From Chloroflexota bacterium (GTDB lineage Bacteria; Chloroflexota; Dehalococcoidia; Lucifugimonadales; JACPCL1), in contig JACQUI010000065.1 in assembly GCA_016210395.1 (NCBI GenBank), forward strand, positions 1 to 11,031: a stretch of DNA of 11,031 nt, in the 5' to 3' direction. Every line of letters starts with the position of its first letter. Within the stretch, counting starts at the first letter, position 1. Position numbers and translations under genes: made by a program. This document shows positions 6,498-11,031 of the stretch, piece after piece. The notes beneath the pieces were generated by a model. The model saw only the letters and a list, made by a program, of their open reading frames with translations, searched no databases and was not told the origin of the DNA.

Positions 6498-7577
6498 CTA
6501 CGGGGACCCCGCCCAGCCCTGGAAGGCCTTGAGGGCCCGTTCCAGGTCTTCCTTCACAAGAGGCGTGGCCTGCTCGGGATGCTGCTCCACCCACAGGAGC
6601 AAGGATTCGATGATCGTCAGTCCCAGGGCGCGGACATCCTGGGCGGGCAGGTCTTTGCCTTCCAACAAAGCCAGGAGCTTGCCCAGCCATTCTTTGGAGC
6701 GCAGGTCCGCGTCCACCCGGGCGGCCCGGCCGGCGATGTCCATGGCGTCCTGCAGGAGCGTATCAAGCTGGCTGCGCATGAGGACGGCGCCTTCCCGCAC
6801 GGAGGCTGCAGCATCCTCACCCGCGCGCTGTACCTCCAGGGAAGCCATTTCCCTGGCTTCCGGGATGCGGCGCTCTAGGTCCTCTTTTTCGCGCCGGAGA
6901 GAGGCGATCGCTGCCCTGAGATGCCGTTCCTGGGCTTCCAGCGCCGCCATTTCCTCCCGACCTGTCGGAGCCCCCGAGCCGTTCTCCAGGGCGGTGAGAA
7001 GGCGCTGTTGGATGTCCTGCACAGACAGGCCCTGGTCTCGCGAGACCCTTGCCATGCGCCGGGCTAGAGCGGTGACTTCAGATGGGGTCAGTCCCATGTC
7101 CGCGAACTCTTGAAAGGCGCTTCTCCATCCTGTCCCTTGCTCCCTGCGGTACAGAGCCTCTTCCAGCTCCTGGACACGCCGGGCTATGCCCTCATCCTCA
7201 GCAACAGGGCGCGCAGGCCGGACGTCCATGAGCCGCCGGCGTTCATCAAGGAGGCGAAGGCGGCGCTCCAGTGCTTCCACATGGCCCGTGAGCTCGCTCA
7301 CGCGGTGCGTGAGGCCTTCCTCCCGCTGTTGCCACAGCTCCAGGCCGCCGCCTTCGCGGGCGAAGCTGCCTGATGATGGGGTAGCGGGCCTGGGTTCTCC
7401 CTGCCCGCTTTCAGTTGTTGTGCGAAGCCGCTGTTCCAAGGCGTCTACCTCCTGCGTCATCTCCTGGACCTGCGTGGGGTGCGTGTGTTGGCCAACCCGT
7501 GGGGCGGCTGGAGTTCCTGCGCCGCGCGAGGCCGATGGGGTCTGCTGTGCGGTTGCCCTGCTCTCGTCTGAAGTCAT
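6498..7577 (-). CDS. Coiled-coil/helical protein of unknown function (359 residues)
   Basis: I do not recognise this protein. Residues 1-40 and 52-75 are low-complexity (Thr, Ala, Pro, Ser, Gly). Coiled-coil heptads run at about 80-118 (VEALERRLRLLDERRR) and 130-146. A compact helical patch, FADMGLTPSEVTALARRMAR and SVQDIQQRLLTALENG (157-200), follows, then a long coil at 207-290 (ASLRREKEDLERRIPEARE). The C-terminus (295-357) is a non-coiled helical domain (EWLGKLLALLEGKDL, TIIESLLLWVEQHP, VKEDLERALKAFQGW). There is no signal peptide, membrane segment or cysteine, so it should be cytoplasmic. The ATG at 7577 has an AAAGG about 8 bases upstream. It starts 32 bases after the preceding coiled-coil gene, which indicates cotranscription and a shared task. 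Helical composition alone also fits a scaffold or a structural-maintenance-like accessory. Confidence 0.75.
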   Translation of the reverse strand: MTSDESRATAQQTPSASRGAGTPAAPRVGQHTHPTQVQEMTQEVDALEQRLRTTTESGQGEPRPATPSSGSFAREGGGLELWQQREEGLTHRVSELTGHVEALERRLRLLDERRRLMDVRPARPVAEDEGIARRVQELEEALYRREQGTGWRSAFQEFADMGLTPSEVTALARRMARVSRDQGLSVQDIQQRLLTALENGSGAPTGREEMAALEAQERHLRAAIASLRREKEDLERRIPEAREMASLEVQRAGEDAAASVREGAVLMRSQLDTLLQDAMDIAGRAARVDADLRSKEWLGKLLALLEGKDLPAQDVRALGLTIIESLLLWVEQHPEQATPLVKEDLERALKAFQGWAGSP

Positions 7578-7609
7578 TGTGCTTGCCTTTCCCCGTGACC
7601 GCCGGTAGG

Positions 7610-9043
7610 CTACGCCCGCGCCGCCGTCTCCGAGGCCCCCGCCTCCAGAGACGCGACCTGGCTTTCGAGGCGAAGCCTGCGCTCTTCCAACTCCCTGGCG
7701 CGCCGCTCAAGGTCAGCAACGCGCTGGGCCAGGTCGGACTCGCGCGGCTCCGGCGCCGTGCCTTCCAGCGTTTGGCGCTTTGCTTGTAGCCGGCTGACCT
7801 GCTCCTCCAGCGAACTACGCTTTTCCTCTAGGGCGCGGGTCAGGTGCTCCAGGTCTTGGGCCTTCCGGGCCAGGCCGGCGTTGCGTGTTTCAAGAGTGGC
7901 AGCGTCTACGGCAAGGGCGTCGCGCCGCGCGCCGAGGCCGTCCATCTCGGCGCGCAGGGCCTGCTCCCGCCGGCCGATGTCCTGCACCTGCTGGCGCAAT
8001 GTTTCGAGCACGACGAGCTGGGAGGCCTTTTCCCTCTCATGGGTCTCGACCTCGGCCGAAAGGTGTTGTGCCTGGCCAGACAGGGTGGCTTGCTGGACCT
8101 TCAGCCCGGCGATAGCGATGGCCAGGGCATCCCGTTCCCTGGTCAGGCGCTCCACTTCCGAGCGGAGGCGCTCAAGCTCGGCAACGGCCGGCTGGAGCTC
8201 CGTGCGCCGGCGTTCAGCGGCGGCAAGCGTCGCTTCGCTTGTTTGCTGCTGGCCTTCCAGGGCCGCGATCCGTTCCTGCAATGCCTGGCGGCGGGCGTTC
8301 ATCTCACGGTTCTTGGCCTCTTGCTGGGAGGCCTCGTTTCGCAGGGCCTCGCGCCGCCGCTCAATGTCCGCAAGCTCCTGCAGCAGGTGGCCCGCCTGGA
8401 TGGCCGAGGCCATGCCCCGCCCAATGTGGTCTTGCTGCACGCATAGCTGGCGCTCCATGTCGTCGCGGAGGGAGACCATCTCTGCGATCTGGGCGTGCAA
8501 GGCGTGCGCGCGCTGGCTCAACTCCATAACGTCTGCCTGAAGTGCATACTGCTCCTGCCGCGCGTGCTCGATTCCTCTAAGGAATCTGGTCCAACTGAGC
8601 TCTTGATGCGCGAGTTCTTGCCGGAGCGAGTCGCGTCGGCGCTCCAGGTCCTGGATACTCTGCGCCTCTGGCGTACCGGGGATGGCAGGCGCCTGGGCCA
8701 TGGTCTCCACCTGCCGCTCCAGGACGCCGCCCTGCGCAGCGGTTTCCCCGAGGTTTGCCGGCATGGGCCGGGCCCGCATGGCGGAGCGCCACGCAGCGAC
8801 TGCATCCGTGCGGCCGAGCCGGGGACGGGCAACCGGGGTGCGTATGTTACTGGTGTTGTGGCCCAGAGGTAGAGGGGTGAGCGTTTCCTCCCCAGTGTCC
8901 GCCGATGGCGCCTCTTCAGGAGCCTGGGGGCCGCTTCGTTGGTAAGCGTCCAGACGGCGCGCGTTTGCGGCCATGGTGTGGCCGACGGTCGGCCTGTCGC
9001 CGTTCTTCGATCTGGCCACGGGGAAGGCGGAGGTATCCTTCAT
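7610..9043 (-). CDS. Long coiled-coil protein of unknown function (477 residues)
   Basis: I do not recognise a family. About the first 125 residues look disordered, rich in Pro, Ala, Thr and Arg. From about 130 to 428 an almost unbroken coiled coil of Glu/Arg/Gln/Leu heptads runs (DLERRRDSLRQELAHQ, ELERLRSEVERLTRERDALA, LEEKRSSLEEQVSRLQAKRQ), then a short break (TAPEPRES) and a second coil at 436-466. It has a single cysteine (about 201) and no membrane segment or signal peptide, so it is probably a cytoplasmic rod. Two ATGs lie close together; the one at 9043 was chosen over 9049 because AAGGAG is 7 bases before it and only one base before the other. First gene of the three-gene unit, with a TATAAT box about 75 bases upstream. 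Long coils produce spurious similarity to SMC, myosin and filament proteins, so weak database hits would not settle its role. Confidence 0.78.
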   Translation of the reverse strand: MKDTSAFPVARSKNGDRPTVGHTMAANARRLDAYQRSGPQAPEEAPSADTGEETLTPLPLGHNTSNIRTPVARPRLGRTDAVAAWRSAMRARPMPANLGETAAQGGVLERQVETMAQAPAIPGTPEAQSIQDLERRRDSLRQELAHQELSWTRFLRGIEHARQEQYALQADVMELSQRAHALHAQIAEMVSLRDDMERQLCVQQDHIGRGMASAIQAGHLLQELADIERRREALRNEASQQEAKNREMNARRQALQERIAALEGQQQTSEATLAAAERRRTELQPAVAELERLRSEVERLTRERDALAIAIAGLKVQQATLSGQAQHLSAEVETHEREKASQLVVLETLRQQVQDIGRREQALRAEMDGLGARRDALAVDAATLETRNAGLARKAQDLEHLTRALEEKRSSLEEQVSRLQAKRQTLEGTAPEPRESDLAQRVADLERRARELEERRLRLESQVASLEAGASETAARA

Positions 9044-9120
9044 GGGCATGCTCCTTCCACTTCTGACGGCTTCAACAGTCCGTCTTGCGTAGATGCACGG
9101 ATGCCTGACTCCGCTTGCCC

Positions 9121-9126
9121 ATTATA
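9121..9126 (-). promoter_or_regulatory. Probable -10 box of the three-gene coiled-coil unit
   Basis: A perfect TATAAT on the minus strand, placed so that transcription would begin near 9114, about 70 bases before the ATG at 9043. The sequence 16-18 bases further upstream has no good TTGACA match, so the promoter may need an activator or use another sigma factor. Confidence 0.5.
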
Positions 9127-9283
9127 CCGTATACCTTCCAGTGCCCTTGTTCTATCCGTATGCTGACTTATGCCATTTTACGGGTATAGGAAAGGTATGT
9201 GACGCTGCTCAGACATGTAAGAATGACACCTGCGAATCCTCCAGAGAGTTGAGTTGTATACCATGCCGAAAAGCTGCGGCAAT

Positions 9284-9313
9284 TTGACCCTCTCTCCACG
9301 CCTTTGCTACAAT
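9284..9313 (+). promoter_or_regulatory. Probable sigma-70 promoter of the DUF59 gene
   Basis: TTGACC (9284-9289), an 18-base spacer and TACAAT (9308-9313) each match five of six consensus bases. The start would be near 9320, leaving a leader of about 43 bases. It likely also drives the Mrp-type ATPase downstream. Confidence 0.7.
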
Positions 9314-9362
9314 GCTTCTGCTTACACGTACAACGAGTCAACAAGTCACGAGAAGGTGCGCC

Positions 9363-9668
9363 ATGGCGAAGGTCACCAAAGAGCAAGTCCTTGCGAAGCT
9401 GAAGGACGTCTACGATCCAGAGATCCCCGTGAACGTCGTGGACCTGGGCCTCATCTATGACGTGGACGTGTCGGACAAGAACGAGGTGCACGTCCTCATG
9501 ACGCTGACGGCCCCCGGCTGCGGCATGGGCCCCTACATCGCACAGCAGGCGGAGTGGGCCATCTCCGAGATGGAGGGCCTGGAGGATGTGACTGTCGAGC
9601 TTACGTTCGATCCTCCCTGGAGCCCCGATATGCTGACAGAGGATGGGAAGAAGCTTCTGGGCATCTGA
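9363..9668 (+). CDS. DUF59/MIP18-family Fe-S cluster assembly factor (SufT-like)
   Basis: A 101-residue single-domain protein of the DUF59 (MIP18/PaaD/SufT) family, which helps insert or mature Fe-S clusters in the cytoplasm. The family signature DPEIPVNVVDLGLIYDV (18-34) is followed by VLMTLTAPGCGMGPYIA (44-60), in which Cys53 is the conserved reactive or metal-contacting cysteine, and by VELTFDPPWSPDMLTEDGKK at the C-terminus. Length is that of the stand-alone family. The ATG at 9363 has AAGG 6 bases upstream and starts the conserved domain; an earlier in-frame ATG at 9312 overlaps the promoter -10 and is rejected. A Mrp-type ATPase follows on the same strand after 219 bases; in many bacteria the two are one protein, which supports joint action. 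Whether it should be named sufT or a general MIP18 protein is not settled by sequence alone. Confidence 0.88.
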   Translation: MAKVTKEQVLAKLKDVYDPEIPVNVVDLGLIYDVDVSDKNEVHVLMTLTAPGCGMGPYIAQQAEWAISEMEGLEDVTVELTFDPPWSPDMLTEDGKKLLGI

Positions 9669-9705
9669 CATGTTGCTACCGTAGGTATAGCATTGGATGT
9701 CCTGT

Positions 9706-9737
9706 CCGTTCGTGGTGAGCTTGTCGGACCACGAGCG
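9706..9737. repeat. Dispersed palindromic repeat, complete copy
   Basis: CGTTCGTGG (9707-9715) pairs with CCACGAGCG (9729-9737) over 9 bp with one G-T wobble, around a 13-base loop containing TGAGCTTGTCGGA. This GTTCGTGGTGAGC element is familiar from many environmental genomes. A second, half copy lies at 10879-10903. It is in the gap between the DUF59 and ATPase genes and, because it has no stop in this frame, creates a false upstream extension of the ATPase (TTG at 9693). Confidence 0.7.
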
Positions 9738-9887
9738 AATCCTTTTGTCAGGCTCAAGGCCATCGGATTTCTGCGTGTGCGACCACCGGCGCAGGCGTTG
9801 ACTGATGGCCTGCTGGTCTTACTGGATGCCAACTACCAGACCGCAGCCCTGGCTCCGATGCGCGGTGCAGAGGCTGAGAGGAGACGC

Positions 9888-10724
9888 ATGACTGAAGAGC
9901 GCAAGCCCAGGACCATGTCGCCGCAGGAGCAGGCGCGGCTGGAGGCCATCAAGAAGAGCTGGCAGCAGCGCAAGCAGATAGGCGACCGCACCAGCCGCAT
10001 CCGGCACAAGATCGGCGTCTACAGCGGCAAAGGCGGCGTGGGCAAGACGACCGTCGCCGTCAACATCGCCGTGGCCCTGGCGCAGCAGGGGCTGGCCGTG
10101 GGCCTGCTGGACGTGGATATAGACTGCCCCAACGCTCACCGGGTCATCGGCGCGCACGAACCGCCTGCCTACACCGACGGCATCTTCACGCCGGCCCAGG
10201 CGTGGGGCGTCAAGGTCATGTCTATGGGCTTCCTCCAGGAAAACGAGGAGGAAGCCATCATCATGCGCGGCCCCATGATCCACAACGTCATCAACCAGTT
10301 CCTCCAATCTACCGAGTGGGGCGACCTGGACTACCTGGTCGCAGACCTTCCGCCAGGGACCTCCGACGCTCCGCTTACCGTGATGCAGACCCTGCAGATG
10401 GACGGCTTCGTCGTCGTCACCACGCCCCAGAGCCTGGCCAAGCTGGACGCCAAGCGCTCCATCAACATGATCCGCAAGATGAACGTGCCGGTCTTGGGCG
10501 TGGTGGAGAATATGTCCGGCGACGTCTTCGGCAAGGGCGCGGGCGAGGAGCTGGCCCGGGAGATGGGGACCGAGTTCCTGGGGCGCCTGGAGCTTCGCCC
10601 CGACTACCGCAAGGAAGACCGTCCGACGGTGCTTGCCAGCAAGAAAGTGATGGAGGAGTACCGCGTCGTCGTCGCCGGCATGGAGCGCCAGCTTGCGGCG
10701 CTTGCCCCGGCGGCGACTCCGTAG
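9888..10724 (+). CDS. Mrp/NBP35-family P-loop ATPase lacking the CxxC motif
   Basis: A 278-residue SIMIBI-class ATPase of the Mrp/ApbC/MinD group, normally a cytoplasmic carrier that delivers Fe-S clusters. The deviant Walker A motif is SGKGGVGKTT (46-55), followed by LLDVDIDCPNAHRVIG (73-88), the MRGPM block (126-130), the DLPPGTSDAPLTV motif (153-165) and GVVENMS (204-210). In canonical Mrp, ENMS is followed by a CxxC loop that binds the cluster at the dimer interface; here it runs straight into GDVFGKGAGEELA with no CxxC. The only cysteine is Cys80, within DCPN where Mrp usually has YGPS. The N-terminus (1-40) is a charged helix with no DUF59 domain, which is instead encoded next door. ATG at 9888 was chosen for its GAGAGGAG ribosome site ending 4 bases upstream. 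It could act in partitioning or metalloenzyme maturation instead of classical cluster transfer. Confidence 0.86.
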   Translation: MTEERKPRTMSPQEQARLEAIKKSWQQRKQIGDRTSRIRHKIGVYSGKGGVGKTTVAVNIAVALAQQGLAVGLLDVDIDCPNAHRVIGAHEPPAYTDGIFTPAQAWGVKVMSMGFLQENEEEAIIMRGPMIHNVINQFLQSTEWGDLDYLVADLPPGTSDAPLTVMQTLQMDGFVVVTTPQSLAKLDAKRSINMIRKMNVPVLGVVENMSGDVFGKGAGEELAREMGTEFLGRLELRPDYRKEDRPTVLASKKVMEEYRVVVAGMERQLAALAPAATP

Positions 10725-10745
10725 GTGGGGAGGAGCCAGTGTCCG

Positions 10746-10787
10746 CCTCTCCCTTGACGGGAGAGGCCGCTCCCGTCGCGACGGGAG
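10746..10787. repeat. Two tandem REP-like hairpins downstream of the ATPase gene
   Basis: CCTCTCCC (10746-10753) pairs with GGGAGAGG (10759-10766) around TTGAC. Immediately after it, CTCCCGTCG-CGACGGGAG (10770-10787) is a perfect 18-base palindrome. Neither is followed by a T-run. They start about 20 bases after the ATPase stop, where they could stabilise the mRNA end. Confidence 0.65.
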
Positions 10788-10819
10788 GAGCGACGCGGAG
10801 CGGGTGAGGGTGAAGCTGC

Positions 10820-10842
10820 AGGGGCGCAAGGCTTGCGCCCCT
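10820..10842. repeat. Perfect 11-bp hairpin repeat
   Basis: AGGGGCGCAAG (10820-10830) and CTTGCGCCCCT (10832-10842) pair perfectly around a single central G. This GGGGCGCAAG word is a common dispersed palindrome in related environmental genomes as I recall. There is no T-tract on either side, so it is not an obvious intrinsic terminator. Confidence 0.65.
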
Positions 10843-10878
10843 ACGACTGCGCGAAACTGCGACACGCTATCTCCTCAC

Positions 10879-10903
10879 CCGTTCGTGGTGAGTGTGTCGG
10901 ACC
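10879..10903. repeat. Half copy of the GTTCGTGGTGAG repeat
   Basis: Twenty-three of 25 bases match 9706-9730, differing only at two adjacent positions in the loop (TG for CT). The right arm of the palindrome is missing, since ACCTTAAACC follows instead of ACCACGAGCG. It abuts the stop codon of the probable minus-strand gene fragment. Confidence 0.6.
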
Positions 10904-11031
10904 TTAAACCGTGGGTAGGTGTGGGTAAGGTTTGGAAGGCCGCCTGTGGGCCCGCTTTTTGCGGCTCAAGCGGTAGGCCCAGGAGTGTATGCAGCGGTCA
11001 CGGAGTTGTTGTAGCTGTGCGCGCTCCTTAC
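10904..11031 (-). CDS. Probable C-terminal end of a minus-strand gene (runs off the window)
   Basis: Reading the minus strand from the right edge, one frame is open for 41 codons up to TAA at 10906-10904. It gives a strongly basic tail (KERAQLQQLRDRCIHSWAY, then RLSRKKRAHRRPSKPYPH, ending LPTV). The composition is more protein-like than the other two frames, which stop after 0 and 21 codons. No start lies within the window and the family is not recognisable. Alternatively this is non-coding DNA: the interval 10947-10981 can also fold (TGGGC/GCCCA outside CCGCTT/AAGCGG). Confidence 0.35.
   Translation of the reverse strand, partial: KERAQLQQLRDRCIHSWAYRLSRKKRAHRRPSKPYPHLPTV

Larger units (their letters stand above)
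9044..9362. other. Divergent intergenic region with promoters in both directions
   Basis: This stretch of 319 bases holds no open frame that looks coding. It carries a minus-strand -10 box for the coiled-coil unit and a plus-strand promoter for the DUF59 gene, both listed separately. It is clearly more AT-rich than its surroundings, especially 9119-9190 and 9250-9320, as expected for a control region. GTATACC occurs at about 9130-9136 and again near 9256-9262, a possible half-site pair, though two copies of so short a word can arise by chance. Confidence 0.6.

Noticed and set aside
7758..8540. Plus-strand open frame of 260 codons rich in Arg, Ser and Ala
   Set aside because: It mirrors the coiled-coil gene on the opposite strand; the composition is what reversed Glu/Arg/Leu codons give.
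9798..9825. Possible separate promoter for the ATPase gene (TTGACT then TACTGG)
   Set aside because: The -35 is good, but the spacing is 16 and the -10 matches poorly; it could arise by chance in 219 bases.
9819..10865. Minus-strand open frame of 348 codons across the ATPase gene
   Set aside because: The plus strand has unmistakable Walker A and Mrp motifs, and the frame crosses REP-like hairpins; shadow frame.

Overview
The window looks like high-GC bacterial chromosome. The best guess is a member of the Chloroflexota (Dehalococcoidia or a relative), probably free-living or from a metagenome. This rests on the DUF5679-type mini zinc ribbon, the style of the hairpin repeats between genes, and the mix of purT, lhgO, DUF59 and Mrp-type genes. 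It is an inference from gene content, since no marker gene or rRNA is present. There is no phage, transposase, CRISPR array, tRNA or rRNA.

Layout, left to right. The 3' two thirds of purT (+, 1-786) faces lhgO, an FAD-dependent L-2-hydroxyglutarate oxidase (-, 1013-2227). A divergent promoter region separates lhgO from a 46-residue zinc-ribbon protein that starts at TTG (+, 2447-2587). A perfect 20-bp bidirectional terminator (2619-2660) and a REP-like hairpin lie between that gene and a DEAD-box RNA helicase on the minus strand. The helicase has its own near-consensus promoter (-35 4349-4354, -10 4326-4331) and a leader of about 140 nt. No ATG, GTG or TTG lies near its only good Shine-Dalgarno sequence, whose spacing points to an ATT start at 4178.

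Upstream of the helicase on the same strand are three genes that look like one transcription unit running from 9043 to 4362: a 477-residue coiled-coil protein, a 359-residue coiled-coil/helical protein, and a 661-residue protein. The last has four degenerate N-terminal coiled-coil repeats, one transmembrane helix, a cysteine-containing exported domain, an Ala/Ser linker and a C-terminal DUF192 domain. I know of no described system with this composition. It is the best candidate here for something new, possibly a membrane-linked coiled-coil scaffold, but its function cannot be read from sequence.

A divergent promoter region (9044-9362) leads into the plus-strand pair of a DUF59/MIP18-type Fe-S assembly factor (9363-9668) and a Mrp/NBP35-family P-loop ATPase (9888-10724). 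In many Mrp proteins these two domains are fused. Here they are separate neighbours, and the ATPase lacks the CxxC motif that bridges the Fe-S cluster in canonical Mrp. The right end holds several REP-like hairpins and a probable fragment of a minus-strand gene that runs off the window.

Dispersed intergenic hairpins occur at 2671-2722, 6380-6461, 9706-9737, 10746-10842 and 10879-10903. They explain several misleading upstream extensions of open reading frames, and starts were chosen downstream of them.
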